Below, one piece after another: positions 8,414 to 17,408 of a stretch of DNA of 64,000 bases (the first letter of the stretch is position 1; each line of letters begins with the position of its first letter). Both the position numbers and the translations under genes were made by a program. The DNA comes from Arthrobacter sp. Edens01 (GTDB taxonomy: Bacteria > Actinomycetota > Actinomycetes > Actinomycetales > Micrococcaceae), in assembly GCF_001307035.1 (NCBI RefSeq), contig NZ_LKIU01000005.1:1288300-1352299 (forward strand). The letters are read 5' to 3'. The notes beneath the pieces are model-generated. The model did not search any database. It saw only the letters and a list, made by a program, of their open reading frames with translations, and was not told where the DNA came from.

Positions 8414-9736
8414 ATGGACGGCAGCGCGCTCCTGAACGTCATTCTGGTGCTGTTCTTCATCCTGCTCGGAGGCGTTTTCGCCGGGGCGGAGATGGCGCTT
8501 GTTTCCCTTCGCGAAGGGCAAATTCTCCGGTTGGAGGGGTCGGGAAAGCGCGGTGCGAGAATCGCTGACCTGGCCCGCAACCCCAATCTGTTCCTTTCAG
8601 CCATCCAAATCGGGGTTACGCTCTCGGGATTCTTCTCCGCAGCGTATGGTGCTTCGGCCCTGGCACCCGCCGTGTCCCCCGTGCTTCAAAGCTGGGGCCT
8701 GGGTGCTGCGGGGGCGCAGACCACGGCGTTCATCGCCATGACGCTTGTAGTGGCTTACCTATCCCTCGTCTTTTCCGAGCTGGTGCCCAAGCGGCTGGCC
8801 ATGCAGAACGCGGAAGGATTTGTCCGGGCACTGGCGCCGCCGCTGGCAGTGTTCGCCGCGGTCATGCGTCCAGTTATCAAGCTGCTTTCGGTATCGACCA
8901 ATGGCGTGGTCCGTGCCCTGGGTGGGGATCCGGACCTCAAGAACGTTCCCGTCTCGCAGCAGGAGCTCCTGGAGATGGTGAAAGCCAGTCCAGTGCTGGC
9001 CGACGAGAGCCGGAGCATCCTCGCAGACGTCTTTGGGGCGGGGCAGCGGCTGCTGCAGGAAGTTATGCGTCCGCGTCCCCAGGTTGAATTCCTTCCCGCG
9101 GACCTGACACTGGCCCAGGCCCGGGAGAGGGTGCATGTCCGCCCGTACTCCCGGTATCCGGTGATCGGCGATTCCCCGGATGACGTCCTGGGATTTGTCC
9201 ACGTCCGTGACCTTCTGGCGCAGGACCCGGAGGTGGCCGGGGACATGCTGCTGGCAGAAATTGCCCGGCCCATCCTGTTCCTTCCGGGAACGGCGACGGT
9301 CGTCCCCTCACTGTCACGGATGCGCCGGGAGAACAGCCACATTGCGGTCGTCGCCGATGAATACGGCGGCACCGACGGAATCGTTACGCTCGAGGACCTT
9401 GTGGAAGAGGTAGTGGGCGAGATCTACGACGAGTACGACACGGGTAAGGACCCGGAAGACCAGCACGTTGCACTCGAAGGCGAGCTGGTGGTCGACGGCG
9501 GACTGATCCTCCAGGAGTTCGACCGGCTCACCGGGATGCAGCTACCGGAGGGCCAGTACGAGACTGTGGCGGGCTACATTCTCGACCAGCTCGGCCGGAT
9601 GGCAGAGCCCGGGGACACTGTTCCGGCACCCGGCGGCAGGCTGCGGGTGCTCGACGTCGACCACCACCGGATCCGTACGGTTCGTGTGGTGCCGGACCTG
9701 CCGGCTTCCCAGCCTGGTCCGGCAGCCGGCGGCTGA
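8414..9736 (+). CDS. CNNM/CorC (hemolysin C-like) family membrane protein
   Basis: A 440-residue membrane protein of the CNNM/HlyC-CorC family, linked elsewhere to Mg2+ or Co2+ transport. Order of domains: a DUF21 membrane domain with four hydrophobic segments (about 1-180, starting LLNVILVLFFILLGGVFAGA), a CBS pair (about 200-330, with SRYPVIGDSPDDVLGFVHVRDL and VVADEYGGTDGIVTLEDLVEE), and a C-terminal transporter-associated domain. The frame is open further upstream to 8276, but that would run through the tRNA terminator, so ATG 8414 is chosen. TACCCT at 8402-8407 lies 6 nt before it, suggesting a leaderless mRNA. The ion transported is not evident. Confidence 0.9.
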   Translation: MDGSALLNVILVLFFILLGGVFAGAEMALVSLREGQILRLEGSGKRGARIADLARNPNLFLSAIQIGVTLSGFFSAAYGASALAPAVSPVLQSWGLGAAGAQTTAFIAMTLVVAYLSLVFSELVPKRLAMQNAEGFVRALAPPLAVFAAVMRPVIKLLSVSTNGVVRALGGDPDLKNVPVSQQELLEMVKASPVLADESRSILADVFGAGQRLLQEVMRPRPQVEFLPADLTLAQARERVHVRPYSRYPVIGDSPDDVLGFVHVRDLLAQDPEVAGDMLLAEIARPILFLPGTATVVPSLSRMRRENSHIAVVADEYGGTDGIVTLEDLVEEVVGEIYDEYDTGKDPEDQHVALEGELVVDGGLILQEFDRLTGMQLPEGQYETVAGYILDQLGRMAEPGDTVPAPGGRLRVLDVDHHRIRTVRVVPDLPASQPGPAAGG

Positions 9737-9808
9737 TTGCCCCTCCGCCACGCGGAAATCAGCAGGGCGCATTGCAGGTCCACTCCAAACGCGCGCAGAA
9801 TACCGGGC

Positions 9809-11278
9809 ATGAGCGCACCCGGCGGAGGCGAGGGAACGGCTACCAGCGGCGCGCCGCGGCCCGGAGACGGACCGCAGCTTAAAAGGGTCATGGGGACCAA
9901 GCTGCTGCTGCTTTTCATCATCGGAGACATTCTGGGCACAGGGGTCTATGCCCTGACCGGACGAATAGCCGGCGAGATCGGCGGGGCTGCCTGGGCGCCT
10001 ATCCTGATTGCCTTTGCCGTGGCAACGATCACTGCGCTTTCCTACCTGGAGCTCGTTACCAAGTATCCGCAGGCAGCGGGGGCTGCCCTCTATACGCACA
10101 AGGCGTTCGGCATCCACTTCGTCACGTTCCTGGTGACTTTCGCGGTCCTCTGCTCCGGCATCACCTCGGCGTCTACAGCAGCGAAGTTCCTGGCGGAGAA
10201 CTTCCTGGTGGGCTTCGACCTGGGATGGGGCCAGTTTGGCGTCACTGCAATTGCAGTCGGCTTTATGCTGCTGCTGGCCCTTGTCAATCTGCGCGGTGTA
10301 GGCGAGAGCATCAAATTCAACGTGTTCCTGACGGTGGTGGAGCTGACCGGGCTGCTGATCGTCATTGGGATCGGCTTCTGGGCGATGGGCCAGGGCAACG
10401 TGGACTTCTCCCGCGTGGTCGTCTTCGAAACGGAAGGCGGAAAGTCGATTTTCCTGGCACTGACCGCGGCGACGTCGCTGGCGTTCTTCTCCATGGTCGG
10501 CTTCGAAGACTCGGTCAACATGGCCGAGGAGACGAGGGACCCGGCCCGCATCTTCCCCAAGGTCATGCTCACCGGCCTGGGCATCACGGTGTTCATCTAT
10601 CTCCTGGTGTCCATCGCCGCCGTGGCCGTGGTGCCGGTAGGGACACTGTCCGAAAGCCAGACTCCGCTGCTGGAAGTGGTACAGACCGGTGCGCCGGACT
10701 TCCCCATTGACGTGTTCTACCCGTTCCTCTCCATCTTCGCCGTGGCCAACACAGCGCTGATCAACATGCTGATGGCCAGCCGCCTGCTGTACGGCATGTC
10801 CAGGCAGGAGGTCCTGCCGCGGCTGCTGGCACTCGTGCTGCCGGGCCGTCGGACTCCCTGGGCGTCGATCGTCTTCACGACCATCCTGGCGATCGGCCTG
10901 ATTATCCTGGTCACGAACGCCATGGGACCGGAAACGGTTTCGGCTCTTGGCGGCACCACAGCGCTGCTGCTGCTCTGCGTCTTCACGGTGGTGAACATAG
11001 CCTGCCTGGTGCTCCGAAAATCACCGCCGGACCCCGTCGAGGGTGAATCTCCGGGGCAGACCCGCAGGACGTTCCGCTCCCCCGGCATCATGCCGTGGGT
11101 GGGAGCGCTCAGCTGCGCCTTCCTGATCGGTCCGTGGGCGCAGGACCCGATCGAGTACCAGATCGCCGGGGTGCTGCTGGCAATCGGCGTGGTGCTGTGG
11201 TTCTTCACCTGGCTGTGGAACCGGGCGGTCAAGGCCAAGCGCACGCGTTTTACGGATCCGGAGGAACTCCATGGCTAG
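9809..11278 (+). CDS. APC family amino acid permease
   Basis: A 489-residue secondary transporter of the amino acid-polyamine-organocation superfamily with about 12 hydrophobic segments. The first membrane helix carries the unwound substrate-binding motif GDILGTGVYAL, and helix 6 has FFSMVGFEDSVNMAEE, both typical. An uncharged Pro/Gly-rich N-terminus precedes it. The frame is open back to a TTG at 9737, but ATG 9809 is preferred; an ATG at 9890 just before the first helix is a second option, so the start is uncertain. Its last 8 nt overlap the start of the universal stress protein gene, a pairing that suggests regulation or coupled expression. The substrate is unknown. Confidence 0.88.
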   Translation: MSAPGGGEGTATSGAPRPGDGPQLKRVMGTKLLLLFIIGDILGTGVYALTGRIAGEIGGAAWAPILIAFAVATITALSYLELVTKYPQAAGAALYTHKAFGIHFVTFLVTFAVLCSGITSASTAAKFLAENFLVGFDLGWGQFGVTAIAVGFMLLLALVNLRGVGESIKFNVFLTVVELTGLLIVIGIGFWAMGQGNVDFSRVVVFETEGGKSIFLALTAATSLAFFSMVGFEDSVNMAEETRDPARIFPKVMLTGLGITVFIYLLVSIAAVAVVPVGTLSESQTPLLEVVQTGAPDFPIDVFYPFLSIFAVANTALINMLMASRLLYGMSRQEVLPRLLALVLPGRRTPWASIVFTTILAIGLIILVTNAMGPETVSALGGTTALLLLCVFTVVNIACLVLRKSPPDPVEGESPGQTRRTFRSPGIMPWVGALSCAFLIGPWAQDPIEYQIAGVLLAIGVVLWFFTWLWNRAVKAKRTRFTDPEELHG

Positions 11279-11681
11279 CGTCATAGTTGGTTACGTCCCC
11301 GCACCTGAGGGAGCAGCAGCACTTTCGCACGCCCGCCGCGAAGCCAAGCTGCAGGAGGACAGGCTGCTGATCGTCAACGTACGCACCACCGGCCGCGGCC
11401 TGGGACACGGTCACAGCCACGGGGATGATGCCACTACCGAACTGGAGCTCATCGCCGCGGAGCTCCGGGGCTCGGGGCAGGACTTCGAGATCCTCCACCC
11501 GGAGGGCGACTATGACCCTGCAGATGAGATCCTTCGGGCGGCGGAGCACATGGATGGCCGTCTGATCGTCGTTGGGCTCAGGCACCGGACACCGGTCGGG
11601 AAACTCCTCCTGGGCAGCACCGCACAGCGTGTGCTGATCGAGGCACCGTGCCCGGTCCTGTGCGTCAAGGCGGGGCAGTAG
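11271..11681 (+). CDS. Universal stress protein (UspA) family protein
   Basis: A 136-residue single-domain UspA protein. The C-terminal nucleotide-binding signature G-2x-G-9x-G(S/T) is recognisable in modified form as VGLRHRTPVGKLLLGST near residues 102-118, so ATP binding is plausible. An unusual His-rich stretch, GLGHGHSHGDD, lies near residues 43-53. The gene overlaps the APC permease by 8 nt, so it is probably translated from the same mRNA; other APC or chloride transporters carry Usp domains as fused or partner modulators. It converges on kynureninase 38 nt away. Confidence 0.88.
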   Translation: MASVIVGYVPAPEGAAALSHARREAKLQEDRLLIVNVRTTGRGLGHGHSHGDDATTELELIAAELRGSGQDFEILHPEGDYDPADEILRAAEHMDGRLIVVGLRHRTPVGKLLLGSTAQRVLIEAPCPVLCVKAGQ

Positions 11682-11719
11682 CCAGGCACCGGACTTCGCG
11701 GCCCCGGGTGCGAATGCGG

Positions 11720-12955
11720 TTATGCCCTGGACCCAAGCTCCGCAGCTATGGCTTCGATGCCGGTCCAGGTTTCCGCGAAGGACGTGGACAGCGGTGACAG
11801 GCCGAGGCGGATACCGTTTGGATTACGGTAATCGGGGATGATCCCCTGGTCCCACAATCTCGCTGTGACCTCCCTGAAGGAGGGATGGTCGACGGTGACG
11901 TGGCTGCCCCTGCGGGCAGGATCCCGCGGAGAGGCCAGCACAGCGCCAAGCGGGGCCAGGACTTCATCGAAGGCGTCGACTGCGAAGCCCGTCAATAGCT
12001 CGGACTTCGCCCGCACCGCGTCCATACCGGCTTCCCCTATGAGTGCCACCATGTCCTGTATGGCCAGCATCCCCATAATCGGCGGTGTGCCGGAGACCAC
12101 GCGCTGGATGCCGGCTGCCGGAACGTAATCCCGGGCCATGCCGAACGGGTCTCCCGCCCCCAGCCACCCCTGGATGGGCTGGCGGAAGTCCGCCTGGTGC
12201 CGGGCGGCCACATAGGCCCACGCAGGTGCGCCGGGTCCGCCGTTCAGGTACTTGTAGCTGCAGCCGGCGGCATAGTCCACGTTCCAGGCATCGAGCTCCG
12301 CCGGCACGGAGCCGGCGGAATGGCAAAGGTCCCAGAGCACGCGCCCGCCGGCACGGTGGACCAGGTCCGTGATGGCCGGAACGTCGGCGATGTATCCGGA
12401 ACGGTAGGCGACATGGCTGAGGACCACCAGCGACGTCCGCGGTCCGATGACCTCCGCAACCGCCTCGGGTGAGACCCCGCCGTCGTAATCCGCTTCTGCC
12501 CAGCGCAGGGTAAGGCCGCACTCGGCGGCGATGCCCTCCATGATGTAGCGGTCGGTGGGAAAGTTGTCCCGGTCCAGCACGATTTCAGTGCGGTCGCCGC
12601 CTGCCTCGACAGCGGCACGGGCCAGTTTGTAGAGCAGGACGGTGGTTGAGTCCGCAACAACACACTGGCCCGGGGCCGCGCCAAGGACAGTGCGGCCCAG
12701 TTCGTCTCCGAGCCTGCGGGGCAGTTCAAGCCAGCTTTCGTCCCATCCACGGATCAGCCGGCCGCCCCACTGGTTTCGAACGAACTCGTTCAGCCGTTCC
12801 AGCGTGGCAGCCAGCGGCCGGCCCAGGGAATTACCGTCCAGGTAGGCCGGCACATCCGGATCATCGTGGCCAAGGAAACGCGCGCGCAAACCGGACAGTG
12901 GATCAGCGGCGTCCAGTTCAGCGGCACGGTGAGCAAGGCGCGATGTTGTTCTCAT
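11720..12955 (-). CDS. kynU: Kynureninase
   Basis: PLP-dependent enzyme that cleaves L-kynurenine to anthranilate and alanine in tryptophan breakdown. The 411-residue sequence is full length. It carries LDGNSLGRP at 39-47, SHVAYRSGYIADV near 180-192, the PLP-phosphate/Asp segment LWDLCHSAG near 207-215, and the Schiff-base Lys235 in GCSYKYLNGGPG. No kynurenine formamidase or tryptophan dioxygenase gene is adjacent in this window, so it stands alone here. TAAAGT (12968-12963) lies 7 nt before the ATG with no Shine-Dalgarno sequence, a candidate leaderless start. Confidence 0.95.
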   Translation of the reverse strand: MRTTSRLAHRAAELDAADPLSGLRARFLGHDDPDVPAYLDGNSLGRPLAATLERLNEFVRNQWGGRLIRGWDESWLELPRRLGDELGRTVLGAAPGQCVVADSTTVLLYKLARAAVEAGGDRTEIVLDRDNFPTDRYIMEGIAAECGLTLRWAEADYDGGVSPEAVAEVIGPRTSLVVLSHVAYRSGYIADVPAITDLVHRAGGRVLWDLCHSAGSVPAELDAWNVDYAAGCSYKYLNGGPGAPAWAYVAARHQADFRQPIQGWLGAGDPFGMARDYVPAAGIQRVVSGTPPIMGMLAIQDMVALIGEAGMDAVRAKSELLTGFAVDAFDEVLAPLGAVLASPRDPARRGSHVTVDHPSFREVTARLWDQGIIPDYRNPNGIRLGLSPLSTSFAETWTGIEAIAAELGSRA

Positions 12956-12978
12956 GGCCGGAACTTTAGCAGCCGTGC

Positions 12979-13899
12979 CTAGCCCGCTTCGGACGGGGCA
13001 CCCACAGGAATCGGACGCGCCCAGCCGTGGAAGTGCCGGCGCCGGCTGCGCTGGTTCCAGCCCTGGAAACTCGTGGTCCCGCGCTCCCCCGGGGCGCCGG
13101 CATCCGAGATGCGGACGCTGACGGAGGCAGGCAGGAAGACCGGCGACTCAAAGCCGATGCTCCACTCGAACGGTTCCTGCACGGCAGGACCTGTTTCTGC
13201 GATGACGCGCGAGGCCATGTACATGCCGTGGGCGATCGAGCGCTTCAGTCCCAGCGCCCTCGCGGACAGGGCGCTGAGGTGGATGGGGTTGAAGTCGCCG
13301 GAAACCCTGGCATAGTTCCGTCCCGCGTCTGCTCCAAGGCGCCACTGGGCGGTGGGAAGCGGGGGAACAAACTCCGTCCGTTCCCCCGTTGACACAGGCC
13401 GGTCGAACCTGGGCAGGAACACGCCCTTGGCCAGATAGACCGATCGTCCGGTCCAGACAACCTCGTCCCCGGCACGGACTTCAGCTATGAGGTCCACCTG
13501 GGTGCCGGCACGGTGTCCGGACAGGTTCTCTGCCCAGGCCGTTACGGTCAGCGGCTCTGAGTAGTGGATGGGACGGAAATGCTGCACCTCGTTGCGCAGG
13601 TGGACCAGTCCCAGCAGCGGCAGTGGGAAATCCTCGCGCGCCATGACGCTCATGGCCACGGGGAACGCGAACGTGTGGACGTAGCCCGAGGGGAGGGTGT
13701 CCTGTGCAGAGTGCATTACCAGCCGCTGGAACTCACTCAGCCTGGAAAGGTCCACCCGCGCCCCGTGCACGGTATGCCGTGCCGCGGGGAGCTCCTTGGG
13801 GGCCGAGGACGGCGAGATGCGGCTGCGCGCGGCGTTTGAGGCAGCGGTGAGGTAGAGGCGGCCAAGCGCCGGGATGGCTTCGAGTTCCTGGACGCTCAT
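12979..13899 (-). CDS. MaoC-like hydratase/dehydratase (double hot-dog)
   Basis: A 306-residue protein with two hot-dog folds, of the MaoC / (R)-specific enoyl-CoA hydratase group, expected to hydrate 2-enoyl thioesters. The catalytic hydratase motif is in the C-terminal half: ARVSGDFNPIHLSALSARAL near residues 208-227 (Asp and His of the D-x4-H pattern) followed by HGMYMASRVI. The N-terminal half is a degenerate copy. Its ATG overlaps the fabG4 stop (ATGA). The order fadA-fabG4-maoC matches mycobacterial Rv0243-Rv0242c-Rv0241c (fadA2, fabG4, htdX), which supports a shared fatty-acyl role. Confidence 0.88.
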   Translation of the reverse strand: MSVQELEAIPALGRLYLTAASNAARSRISPSSAPKELPAARHTVHGARVDLSRLSEFQRLVMHSAQDTLPSGYVHTFAFPVAMSVMAREDFPLPLLGLVHLRNEVQHFRPIHYSEPLTVTAWAENLSGHRAGTQVDLIAEVRAGDEVVWTGRSVYLAKGVFLPRFDRPVSTGERTEFVPPLPTAQWRLGADAGRNYARVSGDFNPIHLSALSARALGLKRSIAHGMYMASRVIAETGPAVQEPFEWSIGFESPVFLPASVSVRISDAGAPGERGTTSFQGWNQRSRRRHFHGWARPIPVGAPSEAG

Positions 13900-15236
13900 G
13901 CCCCCACCATATTCTGCCCGCAGACCCGCAGGACCTGTCCGTTGACGCCTGCTGCGGCGTCAGAGGCGAGGAAGGCAATCGCTTCCGCCACGTCCACGGG
14001 TTTCCCGCCCTGCTGCAGGCTGGACAGCCGGCGGGCCACCTGGCGGGTGAGGGCGGGCATCCGCGCCGTCATATCCGTCTCGATAAAGCCCGGGGCGACG
14101 GCGTTGATCGAGCCGCCGCGCGGGGCCAGCAGCGGCGCGGTTGCACGGACCATGCCGATGATGCCGGCCTTCGAAGCGGCGTAGTTGGTCTGGCCGCGGT
14201 TGCCGGCAATGCCGCTGGTAGAGGCCAGGGAGACGATCCGCCCGTCGGGACTGAACGTTTCCGACTCCAGGAACCGGGAGTTCATCCGCAGCTGAGATGC
14301 GACGTTGACGGCAATCACTGAATCCCAGCGGGAGGCATCCATGTTGGCCAGCAGCTTGTCCCGCGTGATTCCGGCGTTGTGGATGACAATGTCCAGCCTG
14401 CCGTAGCGTTCGGCGGCGTGGGCCAGGATCCTGTCGGCGGCGTCGTCGCGGGTGATGTCCACCTGCAGGGCGGTGCCGTGGATTTCGTTGGCGACGGCCG
14501 CAAGCTGCTCACCTGCGGCAGGAACATCCACCACGATTACATTGGCGCCTTCGCGGTGCAGCACACGGGCAATGGATGCGCCAATGCCGCGGGCTGCGCC
14601 GGTGACGACGGCTGTCTTGCCCGCCAGGGAAGCGTTCCAGTCCTGCGGGATCTCACCGGCAGCCGAGCCGACGGTGATGAACTGCCCGCTGACGTAGGCG
14701 CTGCGGCCCGACAGCAGGAAGTGCAGGGCGGCGGCAACTGAAGGTGCGGACGCATCGGTGCCGTTGGCGAGCACTATCCCGTTGGCGGTGGACCCGCCGC
14801 GGAGTTCGTGGGCGAGGGAGCGGAGGGTGCCGTCCACGCCCTGCCGGGCGGCCGCGGCAGCCGGGTCCTGGGCCTCTGCAGCTGGCCGGGACACGGTCAC
14901 GATCCGCCCGCCGGCCGCCAGGTCCCGCAGGCTGGCCCCGGCGTCGAGGCTGACGGCTCCGAGGTCCTCGGGTGTTGCCGCCTCATCGAGCACCATCAGG
15001 ATTGCCCCGAGCTTTTCCCTGGGCGTTGCGTGCCTGCGGACGTCCTGGTCCCACGAGAGGAGCAGCGAGGAGAGCGAATCTGCCGTTTCACCCTTGCCCA
15101 GGACCAGAACCGGCCCGGGGATGAGGGGTTTGGAGGGATGGTAGCGCCGCAGTATCGCCGGGCGGGGCAGCCCCAGCTTCTTGGCGATTTCCTTGGTCAG
15201 GCCGGAGTTGACCAGCGAGAGGTAGGTGTCCGTCAT
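13896..15236 (-). CDS. fabG4: High-molecular-weight 3-oxoacyl reductase (FabG4-like)
   Basis: A 446-residue SDR with an extra N-terminal domain, the layout of mycobacterial FabG4 (HMwFabG), which uses NADH to reduce 3-oxoacyl-CoA. Residues 1-200 form the flavodoxin-like domain without a catalytic role. The C-terminal catalytic domain has TGAARGIGASIAR near 212-224, NAGIT, the Ser of SLASTSGIAG, and catalytic NYAASKAG near 356-363. The C-terminus ends GQVLRVCGQNMVGA. A ribosome binding site GAGG lies 9 nt upstream inside the fadA end; fadA stops 2 nt before it. The gene probably works in reverse of thiolysis or in beta-oxidation with its neighbours. Confidence 0.92.
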   Translation of the reverse strand: MTDTYLSLVNSGLTKEIAKKLGLPRPAILRRYHPSKPLIPGPVLVLGKGETADSLSSLLLSWDQDVRRHATPREKLGAILMVLDEAATPEDLGAVSLDAGASLRDLAAGGRIVTVSRPAAEAQDPAAAAARQGVDGTLRSLAHELRGGSTANGIVLANGTDASAPSVAAALHFLLSGRSAYVSGQFITVGSAAGEIPQDWNASLAGKTAVVTGAARGIGASIARVLHREGANVIVVDVPAAGEQLAAVANEIHGTALQVDITRDDAADRILAHAAERYGRLDIVIHNAGITRDKLLANMDASRWDSVIAVNVASQLRMNSRFLESETFSPDGRIVSLASTSGIAGNRGQTNYAASKAGIIGMVRATAPLLAPRGGSINAVAPGFIETDMTARMPALTRQVARRLSSLQQGGKPVDVAEAIAFLASDAAAGVNGQVLRVCGQNMVGA

Positions 15237-15238
15237 AA

Positions 15239-16570
15239 TCAGCGTGCCTCCAGGATTGCGACGAGGCCCTGCCCGCCGGCTGCACAGATGGAAATCAGGC
15301 CGCGGCCGGATCCCTTCTCGGCCAGCATCTTGGCCAGCGAGGCAACAATTCGCCCGCCGGTGGCGGCGAACGGGTGTCCGGCAGCCAGCGAGGAGCCGTT
15401 GACGTTCAGCTTGCTCCGGTCGATGCTGCCCAGCGGGGCGTCCAGGCCCAGGCGGGTGCGGCAGAACTCGTCGTCTTCCCAGGCGGCCAGGGTGCTGAGG
15501 ACAGTTCCGGCGAAGGCTTCGTGGATTTCGAAGAAGTCGAAGTCCGCGAAGGTGAGGTTGTTGCGGGACAGCAGGCGCGGAACGGCGAACGCAGGAGCCA
15601 TCAGCAGGCCGTCGCGGCCGTGCACGAAGTCAACCGCGCCGGCTTCAGCGTCAACGATGTTGGCCAGCATCGGCAGGTCGTGTTCGCGTGCGTAGTCCTC
15701 GGAACCAAGCAGGACGACGGAAGCTCCGTCGGTCAGGGGCGTGGAGTTGCCGGCGGTCATGGTGGCTTCGTCGCCGAGGGCACGGCCGAAGACGGGCTTG
15801 AGCTTGGCGAGCTTTTCCATGGAGGTGTCCGCGCGCAGGTTCGAATCCCGGGACAGTCCGCGGTATGGAGTGATGAGGTCGTCGAAGAACCCGCGGTCGT
15901 AGGCTGCTGCAAGGTTGCGGTGGCTGTTATAGGCCAGTTCGTCCTGGCTCTCACGCGTGATCTTCCACTGGGCGGTGGTCAGCGCCTGGTGTTCTCCCAT
16001 GGACAGTCCGGTGCGCGGCTCCCCCGTGGTGGGTGCGTTGGGCGCGAGATCCTTCGGGCGGATCTTCGCGATGGCTGCGAGCTTCTGCTTGGTGGTCTTG
16101 GCCCGGGAGAGGTCCAGCAGTGCCCGGCGAAGTCCTTCGCTGACTGCGATCGGTGCGTCGGAGGCGGAGTCGACGCCGCCGGCAATCGCCGAGTCGAGCT
16201 GTCCGAGCTTGATCTTGTTGGCCAGCGAGACCACGGTTTCGAGTCCGGTGGCGCAGGCCTGCTGGACGTCATAGGCGGGGGTTTCCGGCGACAGTGCCGA
16301 ACCGAGAACAGCTTCCCGGGTGAGGTTGAAATCGCGGGAGTGCTTCAGGACGGCGCCGGCAGCGACGGTGCCGATCCTCTCGTCCTGGAGGCCAAACCGG
16401 GCTACCAGCCCGTCCAGGGCAGCGGTCAGCATGTCCTGGTTGGAGCTGTGGGCGTAGGCACCGCCGGAGCGTGCGAAGGGAATGCGGTTGCCGCCAATTA
16501 CGACGGCGTTGCGGACGGCAGGTCCGGTGCCGGGGGCGGGTGCCGGCGCGGACGTGGATGATGCAGCCAT
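15239..16570 (-). CDS. fadA: Acetyl-CoA acetyltransferase / 3-ketoacyl-CoA thiolase
   Basis: A 443-residue thiolase that cleaves 3-ketoacyl-CoA to acetyl-CoA plus a shortened acyl-CoA. The acylated Cys is in QQACATGLETV near residues 103-113, the substrate-pocket His in FFEIHEAFAGTV near 350, and the C-terminal catalytic Cys in GLISICAAGGQGLV, with the conserved NVNGSSLAAGHPFAATG ahead of it. AAGGAG precedes the ATG. It is the first gene of fadA-fabG4-maoC and is transcribed away from the TetR gene; the -10 candidate TACAGT (16615-16610) lies within a perfect palindrome in the shared spacer. Confidence 0.94.
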   Translation of the reverse strand: MAASSTSAPAPAPGTGPAVRNAVVIGGNRIPFARSGGAYAHSSNQDMLTAALDGLVARFGLQDERIGTVAAGAVLKHSRDFNLTREAVLGSALSPETPAYDVQQACATGLETVVSLANKIKLGQLDSAIAGGVDSASDAPIAVSEGLRRALLDLSRAKTTKQKLAAIAKIRPKDLAPNAPTTGEPRTGLSMGEHQALTTAQWKITRESQDELAYNSHRNLAAAYDRGFFDDLITPYRGLSRDSNLRADTSMEKLAKLKPVFGRALGDEATMTAGNSTPLTDGASVVLLGSEDYAREHDLPMLANIVDAEAGAVDFVHGRDGLLMAPAFAVPRLLSRNNLTFADFDFFEIHEAFAGTVLSTLAAWEDDEFCRTRLGLDAPLGSIDRSKLNVNGSSLAAGHPFAATGGRIVASLAKMLAEKGSGRGLISICAAGGQGLVAILEAR

Positions 16571-16606
16571 TCGTCAGTCTCCTTGGGGGGTCGTGGTGTG
16601 ACGAGA

Positions 16607-16643
16607 GTTACTGTAACCCACCGTACCTGATACGCTGGGTATC
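16607..16643. promoter_or_regulatory. Divergent promoter/operator between fadA and tetR
   Basis: Two inverted repeats sit in a 73-nt spacer. GTTAC-T-GTAAC (16607-16617) covers a minus-strand -10 candidate TACAGT for fadA. GATAC-N5-GTATC (16629-16643) covers a plus-strand -10 candidate TACGCT (16631-16636) for tetR and ends right at the GTG start. This is the layout expected if the TetR protein represses both directions. Inferred, not demonstrated. Confidence 0.6.
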
Positions 16644-17399
16644 GTGAACACCGCAGTGAAACAAGACACACCTTCCCAGGACGGCCGCTCCGTCCGCTGG
16701 GAAGCGCACCGCACCGAGCGCCGCACGGCCCTGATCCGGGCTGCCCGCCGGGCCGTGCACACCCTGGGCGCCCAGGCCTCCATGGAGGAGATCGCTGCCT
16801 CCTCCGGAACCTCCAAGTCCGTGTATTACCGGTACTTCGGAGACAAATCCGGGCTGCAGCAGGCCATGGGAGAAGTGGTCATCAACCAGATGCAGGACAA
16901 GATCCTCGCGGCCGGACGCAGTGCCGATTCACCGCGTTCGGGCCTGCGCGCCATGGTCTCCGCGTACCTGCAGATGGCGCAGACCTCCCCCAACGTGTAC
17001 GCGTTCGTTACCGGCTCCGCAGCCGGAGAAGCGCCGGGAACCAGCGAACCCGGCGTCGCCGTCGCGCTTTCACACTTCTTCGCCAACATCAGCAAGATGA
17101 TGGACCACGCCGTGCAGGCGTACCTGGAAGGGCATGATTCCGGCTCGATGACCCAGGCCGCAGCCGGTTTCTGGCCCATAGCCGCTCTCGGCATGGTTCG
17201 GGCAGCCGGAGAGCGGTGGCTTGCCACGCCCGAGCCCGACCGTCCCACGGAAGCCGAAATGACGGACCAGCTGACTGCATGGCTGTTCGACGGAATCGGC
17301 TGGGACACCCCCGCCCGCAACACCACCGATGCTTCTGAACCCACCACTGCGCATGGCAGCCGCGGGGATTCCTCCGCAGCGCCGAACGCCGACCAGTAA
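16644..17399 (+). CDS. TetR family transcriptional regulator
   Basis: A 251-residue repressor-type regulator. The N-terminal helix-turn-helix covers about residues 25-72, with SMEEIAASSGTSKSVYYRYF and DKSGLQQAM typical of TetR proteins; the rest is the helical ligand-binding domain. The C-terminal 30 residues are a polar low-complexity tail. The GTG start has TACGCT 7 nt upstream and no Shine-Dalgarno sequence, so the mRNA may be leaderless. It sits between fadA-fabG4-maoC and the acyl-CoA-oxidase-like gene 9 nt downstream, so it most likely senses acyl-CoA and controls this fatty-acid unit. The ligand is inference. Confidence 0.9.
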   Translation: MNTAVKQDTPSQDGRSVRWEAHRTERRTALIRAARRAVHTLGAQASMEEIAASSGTSKSVYYRYFGDKSGLQQAMGEVVINQMQDKILAAGRSADSPRSGLRAMVSAYLQMAQTSPNVYAFVTGSAAGEAPGTSEPGVAVALSHFFANISKMMDHAVQAYLEGHDSGSMTQAAAGFWPIAALGMVRAAGERWLATPEPDRPTEAEMTDQLTAWLFDGIGWDTPARNTTDASEPTTAHGSRGDSSAAPNADQ

Positions 17400-17408
17400 G
17401 GACACGCA

